DNA of 64,000 nt from the NCBI GenBank assembly GCA_964635975.1, contig CAZWPO010000003.1:1-64000 (forward strand), read 5' to 3'. The notes beneath the pieces are model-generated. The model saw nothing but the letters and a program-made list of their open reading frames with translations, made no database searches and was not told where the DNA came from. A program made the position numbers and the translations under genes. This document shows, in pieces, positions 1 through 8,574 of this stretch (its first letter is position 1; every line of letters begins with the position of its first letter). The stretch is from UBA5314 sp964635975 (GTDB taxonomy: Bacteria > Bacillota > Syntrophomonadia > Syntrophomonadales > Syntrophomonadaceae).

Positions 1-173
1 TATATATAGGAGTCTTTTTATGGATTAGGCAAGAGATAAAGCGGTAAGGCCGCTTATACTGAGCTAAATTAATCCTATCTATTGGCGAAGCCGTACTGTG
101 CAAAAAAAGCCGAATAAGATCCTGGTGATGCAGATAATTTGCGGGAATTTGGTATAATTACGGGAAATTAGGA

Positions 174-201
174 TTGACAGGCTTTACTGCTAGCATATAA
201 A
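174..201 (+). promoter_or_regulatory. Sigma-A-like promoter for the SCIFF locus
   Basis: TTGACA at 174-179 is a perfect -35 box. It is followed 16 bases later by TATAAA at 196-201. The predicted start lies about 110 bases upstream of the SCIFF precursor. Upstream, 1-173 shows no credible gene; it holds only a 6-bp hairpin (AAGCGG/CCGCTT, 39-55) without a T-run. A short GGTCT/AGACC inverted repeat sits in the leader near 214-227. Confidence 0.65.
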
Positions 202-320
202 ATTAACAGGTCCGGTCTTGCCAGACCTGGAACGATAAGGGGAAAATGCCTGATCCTCTTTATCAGACTGGTTTTTATCGACTTCAAATTCTTTTAGACT
301 ATTGGGAAGGAGTTGGAAGG

Positions 321-470
321 ATGAAGAAACACCTGGAGACCATAGTAAAACCAACACTCAAAAGAGAGCCTGAGCAGATGAACTGCCGGGAATGTGCCAC
401 ATCATGCCAGTCAGCCTGTAAAACTTCCTGTACGGTAGGAAATCAGGTTTGCTGTAAAGAAGAAAACTAG
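321..470 (+). CDS. scfA: SCIFF ranthipeptide precursor (six cysteines in forty-five family)
   Basis: This is a 49-residue peptide, the substrate of the radical SAM enzyme encoded just downstream. In the SCIFF family the maturase installs Cys sulfur to side-chain carbon thioether links. The Cys-rich core (NCRECATSCQSACKTSC) and the following TVGNQ are the family hallmark. Cysteines fall at 22, 25, 29, 33, 37, 44 and 45, so there are seven rather than the usual six; the extra one makes a C-terminal Cys-Cys pair. I chose ATG 321 because AAGGAG (307-312) lies eight bases upstream. A longer frame from 246 has no such site and would add a non-family leader. Identity is very likely; the peptide's biological role is unknown for the family. 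Confidence 0.93.
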   Translation: MKKHLETIVKPTLKREPEQMNCRECATSCQSACKTSCTVGNQVCCKEEN

Positions 471-476
471 AGAGTC

Positions 477-498
477 AGGGGTAAGGCCCCCTTTTTTT
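477..498 (+). terminator. Hairpin plus T7 between scfA and scfB (partial terminator/attenuator)
   Basis: AGGGG and CCCCT flank a short loop and run directly into seven T. It starts within ten bases of the scfA stop and ends about 20 bases before the maturase start. It would let most transcripts stop after the peptide gene, giving more precursor than enzyme. Confidence 0.6.
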
Positions 499-521
499 GT
501 GGGTTTAAGAAGAGGAGATAA

Positions 522-1928
522 ATGATCTGCCCAAGTGACTATAACTTTGCCGCTCACGTTCATACATACCGATGGAATGATATGATTATTTGCCTGGACG
601 TAAACAGCGGGGCGGTCCACCTTCTTGATGAGGTCGGGATGCGCCTTTTGGAGCTTATTGCCTATCATCATGGTGATGAGGAAGCCGCAAGGCTACATTG
701 TTTACAGGAGTTTCCCACCATAGAAGTAGACGATGCTCTGCAAGATGTTGTTGAAGCTGTTCGCCAGGGCGCTCTTTTTACTGTACCTGAACCTGTAAAT
801 CTTGATTATGAAAATTTTCCGGTAAAAGCACTGTGCCTGAATGTTGCCCACCAATGTAATATGAAATGTCGCTATTGTTTTGCCGCCCAGGGTGATTTTG
901 GCGGGGGCGAGAAGTTGATGACAGTAGATGTGGGCAGGCAGGCGATCGATTTTCTTCTGGAACAAAGCGGCAGCGTAGGACGACTGGAAGTGGATTTTTT
1001 TGGGGGAGAACCATTACTCAATTTCCGACTGGTAAAGGATCTAGTAGATTATGGGCATAGCCAGGCTGTTGTTTTTGGCAAGCAGATCCATTTTACACTC
1101 ACCACAAACGCTTCGCTTCTAAACCAGGAGATCAATGATTTTATTCTCGAAAACGGACTATCTGTTGTTCTGAGCCTGGATGGCAGGCGGGAGACCAATG
1201 ATTCAAACCGGATCATGAAAAACGGCAGCGGAAGCTACGACCTGATTTTACCCAAAATTAAAGCCCTGGTTAGCCGGGGGCCGGCCAGTTATTATGTTAG
1301 AGGTACGTTTACCCGGGGTACGATTGACTTTGCAGAAGATTTCCGCCACCTGGCTGAAATGGATTTTGAATCAATCTCACTGGAGCCGGCGGTCGGAGCT
1401 GACAAAGATTTCGCTATCAAGGAAGCCGATCTGCCAGCGGTTCTGAATGAATATGAAAAGCTGACCGAATTAGTATGGCAGTATTCACAGAGAGAAAAAC
1501 CGGTCAATTTTTTTCATTTTAACCTGAACCTGCAAAAAGGTCCCTGCTTGGCCAAGCGCTTTACCGGCTGCGGAGCCGGGGTTGAATACCTGGCCGTTAC
1601 CCCGGAGGGGGACCTGTATCCATGCCATCAGCTTATTGGTCTTGAACAGTTTATCATGGGAAATGTTGCCGATGGAAAAGTCAGTTCCCCGGTAAAAGAG
1701 CTTCTTGGCAGGAGCCACCTGGGAAGTAAGGAAGATTGTCAGAGTTGTTGGGCGCGCTACTTCTGTGGGGGGGGCTGCCATGCCAACAATTTCCTTGCGG
1801 AAGGGACGCTTCAGCGACCTCATTCGACAACCTGTATTATGCATAGAAAGCGCATAGAAGCCGGAATATACCTGGATGTAAGAAAAAGGCTTTCCAAAAA
1901 CAAGACGAAAAAGCAGGAAATTCTTTAG
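522..1928 (+). CDS. scfB: SCIFF maturase, radical SAM/SPASM thioether-forming enzyme
   Basis: The 468-residue enzyme would use a [4Fe-4S] cluster and S-adenosylmethionine to make thioether crosslinks in the adjacent SCIFF peptide. Residues 1-100 resemble a peptide-binding (RRE-like) N-terminal region. The radical SAM CxxxCxxC motif is C112-x3-C116-x2-C119, followed by a GGEP motif at 161-164. The C-terminal SPASM region carries cysteines at 342, 350, 368, 406, 409, 415, 419 and 438, enough for two auxiliary clusters. ATG 522 has GAGGAG close upstream. Pairing with scfA, 51 bases apart and separated by an attenuator-like hairpin, makes the assignment strong. Confidence 0.94.
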   Translation: MICPSDYNFAAHVHTYRWNDMIICLDVNSGAVHLLDEVGMRLLELIAYHHGDEEAARLHCLQEFPTIEVDDALQDVVEAVRQGALFTVPEPVNLDYENFPVKALCLNVAHQCNMKCRYCFAAQGDFGGGEKLMTVDVGRQAIDFLLEQSGSVGRLEVDFFGGEPLLNFRLVKDLVDYGHSQAVVFGKQIHFTLTTNASLLNQEINDFILENGLSVVLSLDGRRETNDSNRIMKNGSGSYDLILPKIKALVSRGPASYYVRGTFTRGTIDFAEDFRHLAEMDFESISLEPAVGADKDFAIKEADLPAVLNEYEKLTELVWQYSQREKPVNFFHFNLNLQKGPCLAKRFTGCGAGVEYLAVTPEGDLYPCHQLIGLEQFIMGNVADGKVSSPVKELLGRSHLGSKEDCQSCWARYFCGGGCHANNFLAEGTLQRPHSTTCIMHRKRIEAGIYLDVRKRLSKNKTKKQEIL

Positions 1929-1978
1929 TATAAGTAGAAATATCAAATGTTGAAAATTTATGATGGAGAGTATAATTT

Positions 1979-3328
1979 ATGCTGGATTATTTACAAGACA
2001 ACAAGCGGTTGTGGCCCGCCGGTATCGCTCTAGTTCTTGTCATAGCCATTTCGCTCATTTGGTGCCTAGGTTTCAGGACGCCCGCCTACAGTGTTTATAT
2101 TGATGGTAACAAAGCCTTCCTTGTAAAAGACAAAAGCCAAATAGATCTAGCCCTTGAGAATCTAAAAATCGATCAGGAAAACAAAATGCAGCGCCAGTTA
2201 AACATGGCCAATGATATCGATTTCAAATTTGTTTTTGCTAAACGCGGTGATCTGGTAGCGGCCCAGGATGTTGAAACATCCCTGAGAATAGCTATGAACA
2301 TGAAAATAATGGCTGCGGCCATAGTGGTAAAAGGCCAGAGTGTAGCGTGGCTTGAGAATCAAGAGGCGGCCCAGAATGTACTGGAAACCCTCAAGGCGGC
2401 TGGGAGCAAAGTCGAGCAGGGAGAGACTCTGGTTGATGTAAAATTTGGAGAAGAAGTACAAATCAATGATGAAGAGGTATTGGCTGACCAGCTGATGACT
2501 GAGAAGCAGGCCTATGATCTATTGACTACCGGGACCAAGTGCCCTGAAAAATATGTTGTCCAAGAAGGCGACTCGCTTTGGGCGATTGCACGCCGCAACG
2601 ATATGTACGTTAAGGACATAACCCAGGTCAATCAGCTAGACGGTGACCGTCTTAAACCGGGAATGGAACTGGTGCTGGTCAAGTCCAAGCCCTACGTGAC
2701 GGTATTAGCACAGGTGCAAGGGGAAAGAGATGAATCCATACCCTATGATGTCAAAGTCGTTGTTGATCCCGGCGCCAGCAGCAGCGTGCGAGTAACCCAG
2801 GACGGGCAGCCAGGCGAAAGGCATATTGTCTACGTTGCTACCAAAGTCAACGGAGTCGTAGATAAAAAAGAAGTTAAAGAAGAAAAAATAATCAAGGCTA
2901 TGATATCCAAGGTCCTTGTTAAGGGCAGCCAGGTTCAGGTTGCTTCCCGTGGCGGAGGAGCGGTATCATCGACCGGTGATCTCGATTGGCCTTTATCCGG
3001 TTCTATTTCACAGTATTTTAGTGGAAGCCATAGCGGCCTGGATATTTGTGCTCCGGTGGGAAGCACTATCCGTGCAGCCGATTCAGGTTATGTGACCTTT
3101 ACGGGAAGCCAGGGCGGTTATGGTAACTTTGTAATTATTGACCACGGTAACGGAGTAGTTACCAGATATGCGCACTGCTCAACGTTCAAAGTTTCAGTAG
3201 GCCAAAATGTTGCCAAGGGTGAAGCGATTGCCGCCGTTGGAATGACTGGTCGCACTACCGGACCGCACCTGCATTTTGAAGTGCTATCAGGTGGGTCTTT
3301 CTCTAATCCTTTGAAATACCTCAAATAG
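1979..3328 (+). CDS. Membrane-anchored LysM-G5-M23 peptidase
   Basis: The 449-residue protein probably cleaves peptidoglycan crosslinks outside the membrane. An N-terminal hydrophobic segment (about 14-31) anchors or exports it. A LysM domain (about 191-235) binds glycan. A G5 domain (about 238-313) follows. The M23 lysostaphin-type catalytic domain (about 345-445) has the zinc motif H351-x3-D355 and the HLH signature H430/H432. Residues 40-185 have no family I can name. The architecture matches clostridial spore or cell-wall M23 proteins. The gene is alone between the SCIFF locus and a good terminator. Confidence 0.9.
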   Translation: MLDYLQDNKRLWPAGIALVLVIAISLIWCLGFRTPAYSVYIDGNKAFLVKDKSQIDLALENLKIDQENKMQRQLNMANDIDFKFVFAKRGDLVAAQDVETSLRIAMNMKIMAAAIVVKGQSVAWLENQEAAQNVLETLKAAGSKVEQGETLVDVKFGEEVQINDEEVLADQLMTEKQAYDLLTTGTKCPEKYVVQEGDSLWAIARRNDMYVKDITQVNQLDGDRLKPGMELVLVKSKPYVTVLAQVQGERDESIPYDVKVVVDPGASSSVRVTQDGQPGERHIVYVATKVNGVVDKKEVKEEKIIKAMISKVLVKGSQVQVASRGGGAVSSTGDLDWPLSGSISQYFSGSHSGLDICAPVGSTIRAADSGYVTFTGSQGGYGNFVIIDHGNGVVTRYAHCSTFKVSVGQNVAKGEAIAAVGMTGRTTGPHLHFEVLSGGSFSNPLKYLK

Positions 3329-3338
3329 CTTCAATCAA

Positions 3339-3370
3339 CCCTGGCCGCCTGGTCAGGGTTTTTATTTTTT
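3339..3370 (+). terminator. Rho-independent terminator
   Basis: CCCTGGCC (3339-3346) and GGTCAGGG (3351-3358) form an 8-bp stem with one G-T pair and a 4-base loop. The stem is followed by T5-A-T6. It ends the M23 peptidase transcript. Confidence 0.85.
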
Positions 3371-3391
3371 AGCATGAAAGGAGACCAGTTT

Positions 3392-4297
3392 GTGTATGAT
3401 GTAGTAATAATTGGCAGCGGGCCGGCTGGTCTAACGGCTGCTTTATACACCGGAAGGGCCCGACTCAAGACCCTGATACTGGAGTCGGGGGTGCTCGGCG
3501 GCAATGCCGCTATAACCGATCTTATTGAAAACTATCCTGGATTTCCTTTTGGAGTGGACGGCAGTGAACTGATGCAGGATTTTTGGCGCCAGGCGGAACG
3601 CTTTGGAGCCGAGCTGAGGTGGGAGGAAGTTCGGGGTCTGGAAATAGACGGTGAAAGCTTCGTGGTAAAGACCAACCAGCAGGCTTACACTTGCAGGTCA
3701 ATCATCATCGCTTCGGGAGCGCGACGGAGGCAGTTGCAGATACCTGGAGAACAGGAGTATATGGGCCGTGGAGTTTCCTATTGTGCTACCTGTGACGGAT
3801 CTTTCTTTCAGGGAGTGCCTGTGGCGGTAGTGGGCGGCGGTGACAGTGCCGTAAAAGAAGCACTATATCTGTCTGATATAGCTTCCAAGGTCTATCTAAT
3901 CCATCGCCGAGATGAGTTCCGGGCCAATCTTTCTTCCATGGAGCGCCTGCATGAAAACCATAATATTGAGCTAAAGACGGATTCGATTGTCCGTAATATT
4001 GATGGGCAGGAGCTGATGAATCGCCTGCTGATTGAAAACATTAAGACCGGTTTGCAGGAAGAACTCTTTGTGGAGGGACTATTTGTTAGCATCGGATTGG
4101 TTGCCGCCAGCAGCTTCTTCGGAGATTTATTGGAAACCCGGGAGGGGTACATTATCACCGATGAGAATATGCAGACATCCATTCCGGGAGTATTTGCGGC
4201 TGGGGACATACGCTGGAAGACGGCCCGTCAGGTGGCCACGGCTGTGGGCGATGGAGCTCTGGCAGGAATCGCTGTAACTGAGTATTTGAAGGAATAG
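3392..4297 (+). CDS. trxB: Thioredoxin reductase (NADPH, FAD)
   Basis: This flavoenzyme passes electrons from NADPH to thioredoxin in the cytoplasm. The product is 301 residues from the chosen start. The FAD site GSGPAG lies at 8-13. The redox-active CATC is C131/C134. The second nucleotide-binding site is GGGDSA, followed by HRRDEFRA, the usual NADPH-specificity signature. A C-terminal AAGD motif contacts FAD. An ATG 18 bases earlier is in frame, but its first codons are themselves the ribosome binding site (AAAGGAG, 3377-3383), eight bases before GTG 3392. GTG 3392 is therefore the start. It may supply reducing power for the MsrAB fusion encoded nearby. Confidence 0.93.
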   Translation: MYDVVIIGSGPAGLTAALYTGRARLKTLILESGVLGGNAAITDLIENYPGFPFGVDGSELMQDFWRQAERFGAELRWEEVRGLEIDGESFVVKTNQQAYTCRSIIIASGARRRQLQIPGEQEYMGRGVSYCATCDGSFFQGVPVAVVGGGDSAVKEALYLSDIASKVYLIHRRDEFRANLSSMERLHENHNIELKTDSIVRNIDGQELMNRLLIENIKTGLQEELFVEGLFVSIGLVAASSFFGDLLETREGYIITDENMQTSIPGVFAAGDIRWKTARQVATAVGDGALAGIAVTEYLKE

Positions 4298-4336
4298 AAC
4301 CACTATTTACTTTCCCATTCCGTGGACCCGGCATTG

Positions 4337-4342
4337 TATAAT
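4337..4342 (+). promoter_or_regulatory. Possible -10 box for the membrane peptidase gene
   Basis: A perfect TATAAT lies 25 bases before the start of the next gene. I see only a weak -35 candidate (TTCCCA near 4312), so the call rests on the -10 box. Confidence 0.35.
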
Positions 4343-4367
4343 GGGCCACAGAGGGGAGAGAGTGGTT

Positions 4368-5192
4368 ATGCTGGGGATAAAGAATGATGCTCCGTTAAAG
4401 AGCGGTATGTTAATGATCATGATAATACTGCTGCTGGGCTGGATCATCTATAGGAACAACAACCTAGTGATGCGGACCCTGGTGCAGACCGAAACCCGGT
4501 GGCGAACGGCTTCCTTTTCGGAACAGCAGAGTGAGCATTATGTCATTAAATATACCGACGTTGATGCTGAGCATATTCCTATGATAAGTCAGGCAGCTGA
4601 AAAGGCGTATAGTTCAGTAAGCGGCGTGTTTAATCGCCAGACGGATTCAAAAATAACCCTGGTCGTATATCCCGATGAGACCAGTCTGGCCAAGAGTTTT
4701 GGCTGGGACAAGGATGAGAGAGCCATGGGCGTTTACTGGGGAGGCACTATTAGAATTCTTTCCCCCCAGGCGTATCTTGATGGAGATGACATGGATGACA
4801 AATTCTACCAGGAAGGGCCCATGGTCCATGAGTTTGCCCATCTTATGGTTGACGAGATGAGCCATGGCAATTATAATCGCTGGTGGACAGAAGGAATCGC
4901 GCAATATGTGGAGAAAAAAGTTACTGGGTTTGAATTTCCCAGTGCCTCCGGGGCGGCTTATTATGATTTAGCGACTCTCGAAAAGCGATTTGACAACCTT
5001 GATCAGCGAGTAGCTTATTGGGAATCATTAAAAACCGTAGAGATAATTGCCGATAATTATGGTGAAGATAAAATTTATTTGATATTGGATTATTTAGGCC
5101 AGGGCGACAGTATGAAACAGGCGCTGGAGAAAGCATTAAATACTTCATACGATTCTTTTCAACAGCAGCTATATCTTGAGCTGCAGGGATAA
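4368..5192 (+). CDS. Membrane-anchored gluzincin peptidase (peptidase MA-like)
   Basis: The 274-residue protein has one N-terminal membrane helix (about 12-30) and an outward-facing zinc peptidase domain. The zinc ligands are visible as H154-E-F-A-H158 with a downstream TEGIAQY motif providing the third ligand, Glu near 175. This is the gluzincin pattern found in the peptidase MA-like family. Substrate is unknown. The start is ATG 4368, nine bases after AGGGGAG (4352-4358); an earlier in-frame ATG at 4341 overlaps the promoter -10 box and cannot be used. It is followed after 20 bases by murA. Confidence 0.78.
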   Translation: MLGIKNDAPLKSGMLMIMIILLLGWIIYRNNNLVMRTLVQTETRWRTASFSEQQSEHYVIKYTDVDAEHIPMISQAAEKAYSSVSGVFNRQTDSKITLVVYPDETSLAKSFGWDKDERAMGVYWGGTIRILSPQAYLDGDDMDDKFYQEGPMVHEFAHLMVDEMSHGNYNRWWTEGIAQYVEKKVTGFEFPSASGAAYYDLATLEKRFDNLDQRVAYWESLKTVEIIADNYGEDKIYLILDYLGQGDSMKQALEKALNTSYDSFQQQLYLELQG

Positions 5193-5212
5193 ATAGGCGA
5201 GAGGTGTAAATA

Positions 5213-6463
5213 GTGAAGGACACTCTAACTATCGAAGGGGGACATCCTCTAAAAGGGCGAGTCAGGATCAGCGGAGCCAAAAATGCTGGTTTGGTGCTGA
5301 TGGTTGCTGCTATAATGGGTAACGGAGAAACCATTCTGGACAATCTCCCCCGAATTCGAGATGTTGAGGTAATGATTGAATTACTGCGGGATCTGGGCGT
5401 CAATACCAGATGGAACGATGATTGCAGTCTCTCAATTTGCCCGCCCTCAGGGCCTATTAAAATTCAGACTTCTTATGAAATGTCCAAACAACTGCGCGCA
5501 TCAAACCTGTTTTTAGGCGGCATTTTAGGCCGCGAGGGCGAAGCCGTTGTGTCTATGCCCGGCGGGTGTGATATCGGTTCTCGTCCCATGGACTTGCATA
5601 TCAAGGGGCTTCAGGCGATGGGCATGCAAGTAGATATAGAGCACGGTTACATTTTTGCCCGCACCAGAAAAGCTCGTGGGGCTCGGGTATATCTTGATTT
5701 CCCCAGCGTTGGCGCTACTGAAAATTTAATGATGATGGCGGCTCGCATTCCGGGCACGACACTGATCGAGAACGCAGCCAAGGAGCCGGAAATCGTTGAT
5801 CTGGCGAACTTTCTGAATTCAATGGGTGCAAGAATCCGTGGCGGCGGAACTGACCTCATAAAGATTGAAGGGGTTAATGAACTGCGCGCCGGGCGCTATG
5901 CCATAATTCCTGACAGAATAGAAGCGGGAACCTTTATGGCGGCAGCCGTAATATCCCAGGGTGATGTAACCGTTGAGAACATCATCCCTACGCACCTGTA
6001 TCCTATCATCGCCAAGCTTCAGGAAACCGGTGCCGTTGTCGATGAACTCGATGAAGGTATTCGGGTGAGAGCCGGGGATTGCATATTGCCGGCGGATATC
6101 AAAACCCTTCCTTATCCTGGCTTCCCAACCGACATGCAGTCGCAGATGATGGCTCTCTTATCCATGGCCAGAGGCTCCAGTGTGATTGTAGAGAATGTAT
6201 TTGAAAACCGTTTCCAGATAGTAGATGAATTGAAACGGATGGGAGCTCATATCAAGGTGGAAGGACACACGGCAGTGGTCCAGGGAGTTAAAACATTGTA
6301 TGGCGCTCGGGTCAAAGCTACTGACCTACGGGCCGGAGCTGCACTGGTATTGGCCGGGCTGGCAGCTCAGGGGGTTACAGAAATAGAACGGGCTCAACAT
6401 ATATTCCGCGGTTATGAGAATATTGAGGAGAAGCTGCGCCAACTCGGAGCCCGGGTGGAATAA
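5213..6463 (+). CDS. murA: UDP-N-acetylglucosamine 1-carboxyvinyltransferase
   Basis: MurA transfers enolpyruvate from PEP to UDP-GlcNAc, the first committed step of peptidoglycan synthesis in the cytoplasm. The 416-residue length is normal. The catalytic lysine lies in GAKNAG (K23). The loop cysteine attacked by fosfomycin is present as C119 in MPGGCDIGSRP. The repeated inside-out alpha/beta barrel halves are recognisable by sequence. The start is GTG 5213, after GAGAGGTG. The Cys rather than Asp at 119 predicts fosfomycin sensitivity of this copy. Confidence 0.95.
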   Translation: MKDTLTIEGGHPLKGRVRISGAKNAGLVLMVAAIMGNGETILDNLPRIRDVEVMIELLRDLGVNTRWNDDCSLSICPPSGPIKIQTSYEMSKQLRASNLFLGGILGREGEAVVSMPGGCDIGSRPMDLHIKGLQAMGMQVDIEHGYIFARTRKARGARVYLDFPSVGATENLMMMAARIPGTTLIENAAKEPEIVDLANFLNSMGARIRGGGTDLIKIEGVNELRAGRYAIIPDRIEAGTFMAAAVISQGDVTVENIIPTHLYPIIAKLQETGAVVDELDEGIRVRAGDCILPADIKTLPYPGFPTDMQSQMMALLSMARGSSVIVENVFENRFQIVDELKRMGAHIKVEGHTAVVQGVKTLYGARVKATDLRAGAALVLAGLAAQGVTEIERAQHIFRGYENIEEKLRQLGARVE

Positions 6464-6493
6464 CCGAGAGCACAGGGGTAGTATTTAAAGAAG

Positions 6494-6521
6494 ATCTCTC
6501 TGTCAAGCAGGGAGATTTTTT
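6494..6521 (+). terminator. Rho-independent terminator after murA
   Basis: ATCTCTCTG and CAGGGAGAT pair over nine positions (one G-T) around a TCAAG loop. A T6 run follows immediately. Confidence 0.85.
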
Positions 6522-6648
6522 GTGCTTTTTTGCTGGTGAGTACCGCCTATTTTTTTATGGGGATATCTGCTGAGGTACCAGTCTGGACGCTCAGGCCAAA
6601 TCTTCACAAATGGGAGAGCAGCAGATAGTGTAGCCCGGTTGCTTGATT

Positions 6649-6654
6649 TATAAT
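6649..6654 (+). promoter_or_regulatory. Possible -10 box for rlmH
   Basis: TATAAT lies about 60 bases before the rlmH ribosome binding site. No convincing -35 box was found at the right spacing. Confidence 0.35.
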
Positions 6655-6728
6655 TAGTAGCAGTAGCAAATACGATATGTGGTGTGCGCTGATGGAAAAC
6701 ATCTCTCATAGAAAGGGGCCGGGTCGCT

Positions 6729-7208
6729 CTGCTGTATAGAATAATAAGTGTGGGAAAGCTGCGGGAGCCCTTTTATGTGGCCGGTACCCGGGAATATTTT
6801 AAACGATTGTCTGCTTACACGAGAATTGAGCTGGTGGAAGGTTTGGAGCAAAAAATAAGTCCGCGGGCTAGTCAAAAAGATATAGAAAAAGCACTGGAAA
6901 AGGAATCCCTCCGAATTTTGGACGTTTTAGGCAGGGACGAGTATGTAATTATTCTCGACCCCGCGGGGAAGAATCCGGATTCAGAAGAACTGGCCCGGTT
7001 GCTTGATAGCTGGAACCTGTCTGTATTCAAGCGTGTGAATTTTATTATCGGCTCTGCTTTTGGTTTAGCTCCCGCTATTCGTGAACGGGCCGACTTTTCC
7101 CTCTCCCTTTCCCGATTGACACTTCCCCATCAGATGGCGGTATTGTTCTTGAGTGAGCAGATTTATCGCTCTTTCAAAATATTGAAAGGTGAACCCTACC
7201 ATCACTAA
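6729..7208 (+). CDS. rlmH: 23S rRNA (pseudouridine1915-N3)-methyltransferase
   Basis: RlmH is a SPOUT-class methyltransferase that modifies pseudouridine 1915 in helix 69 of 23S rRNA. Motifs seen are the LDPAGKNPDSEELA segment, the FIIGSAFGLAP SAM-knot loop, and the conserved C-terminal GEPYHH. The first strand of the fold (YRIISVGKL) lies upstream of the first conventional start codon (GTG 6750). Between the in-frame TGA at 6690 and that GTG there is no ATG, GTG or TTG. CTG 6729, ten bases after GAAAGGGG (6711-6718), gives 159 residues, the usual length. I therefore infer a CTG start; CTG 6732 is the alternative. Confidence 0.85.
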   Translation: MLYRIISVGKLREPFYVAGTREYFKRLSAYTRIELVEGLEQKISPRASQKDIEKALEKESLRILDVLGRDEYVIILDPAGKNPDSEELARLLDSWNLSVFKRVNFIIGSAFGLAPAIRERADFSLSLSRLTLPHQMAVLFLSEQIYRSFKILKGEPYHH

Positions 7209-7545
7209 ATGAACTGACAGTGATGCCACAGCTTTGGACTGTGCAGGCACCATGAAATACTGTCGCGCAGGGCCAGGAACAAACCGTTGCAACGCAAGAG
7301 CTTCAGGCGGCGATGGAACCCAGGCGCAACTGGCAGCGAAGTTGGTCCGGGTGGCATAGGCGCGGTGAGGTTGCCAACACCGAATCCTCTCAGAAATGAT
7401 CGGTAAAAACCGGTCTATTACTCATCAATCCCTTAAAGGCTGGGATGTGAATCCTGAATAAGTCTATACTAACACTAGAGAGTACAAGTGCGTATATCGG
7501 ATTGCTGAACGATGCCTGAAACAAACCAATGCAAGGGGGATGAAA
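7209..7545 (+). ncRNA. Hairpin-rich intergenic stretch, possible structured RNA or group II intron remnant
   Basis: No gene is seen in these 337 bases. The stretch is full of short inverted repeats. CACAG/CTGTG pair around 7228-7244, CAACT/AGTTG near 7328-7344, CGGTG/CACCG near 7363-7382, and CGGT/ACCG near 7400-7412. A TATACT box lies at 7465-7470. The block GCAGCGAAGTTGG followed by GGTGAGGTTGCCAACACCG reminds me of domain I of bacterial group II introns. I cannot verify this, and no reverse transcriptase or domain V was found. The type is tentative; the start and end are simply the gene boundaries. Confidence 0.3.
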
Positions 7546-8523
7546 ATGTACAACGATAAAAACGGAGTAAAAATAGAAAGAGCAGTTTTTGCGGGTGGAT
7601 GTTTCTGGTGTATGGTGGGGCCTTTTGAACAGCTAGAGGGCGTGCACAGCATCGTCTCCGGGTACACAGGCGGGCATATTAAAGATCCTACTTATGAGGA
7701 AGTGTGCAGCGGGGGAACCGGTCACGTTGAAGCTGTACAAATTAGCTACGATCCCCAACGGGTATCATATGAAAAACTTTTGGAAATATTTTGGCAGCAA
7801 ATTGACCCGACTGACAGCGGTGGGCAGTTTTTTGATCGGGGAAGCTCCTATGTAAGCGCCATATTCTTTGAAGGAGAAGCTCAAAAGCAGGCAGCTATAA
7901 AATCGAAAAAAGCTTTGGAAGCCAGCGGAATTTTTCGAGATCCGATCGTTACTAGGATACTACCGGCAGGACCGTTCTACCCGGCTGAAGAGATGCATCA
8001 AGATTATCACAAAAATAATCCAGTTCACTATCAGATTTATCGCGAAGCTTCTGGAAGAGATGCATTCATACGCCGTCACTGGAAAGGCAGTAAATTTCCA
8101 GGTGAACAGCTAAAGAAGCTTACGCCGCTGCAGTACCAGGTAACCCGGGAAAATGCGACCGAGCCGCCATTTAGGAATGAGTACTGGGACAATGAGCGGG
8201 AAGGTCTTTATGTGGATATTGTCTCGGGCGAACCGCTTTTTACTTCTCGTGAGAAATACGATTCAGGGTGTGGATGGCCCAGTTTTTATAAATCTATTAA
8301 AGCCGAGAACCTGATCGAAAAGAGTGATCACAGCCACGGTATTACACGCACTGAAGTTCGCAGCAAGGCCGCTGATTCACACCTGGGGCATGTTTTCCCG
8401 GATGGACCCAAACCAACTGGGAAAAGATATTGTATCAACTCGGCTGCACTGCGATTCATACCGGTAAAGGACCTGGAAAAGGAAGGATACGGACAATATC
8501 TTGAGCACTTTATGAAAAAATGA
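7546..8523 (+). CDS. msrAB: Fused peptide methionine sulfoxide reductase MsrA-MsrB
   Basis: The 325-residue cytoplasmic enzyme reduces both S- and R-methionine sulfoxide in proteins. The MsrA half (about 10-160) has the GCFWC catalytic motif, Cys 19. The MsrB half (about 185-315) has SGCGWPSF, GHVFPDG and the catalytic cysteine in RYCINSAALRF. The two CxxC zinc pairs found in many MsrB proteins are absent, as in other fused clostridial forms. ATG 7546 is preferred over the in-frame ATG 7540, because AAGGGGG (7533-7539) abuts 7540 but stands six bases from 7546. A thioredoxin system (trxB nearby) is the expected reductant. Confidence 0.93.
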   Translation: MYNDKNGVKIERAVFAGGCFWCMVGPFEQLEGVHSIVSGYTGGHIKDPTYEEVCSGGTGHVEAVQISYDPQRVSYEKLLEIFWQQIDPTDSGGQFFDRGSSYVSAIFFEGEAQKQAAIKSKKALEASGIFRDPIVTRILPAGPFYPAEEMHQDYHKNNPVHYQIYREASGRDAFIRRHWKGSKFPGEQLKKLTPLQYQVTRENATEPPFRNEYWDNEREGLYVDIVSGEPLFTSREKYDSGCGWPSFYKSIKAENLIEKSDHSHGITRTEVRSKAADSHLGHVFPDGPKPTGKRYCINSAALRFIPVKDLEKEGYGQYLEHFMKK

Positions 8524-8574
8524 TACGGTGTACCAGTAGCTCTGATCAGAACAGATAGTATAATAATTTAGCCC

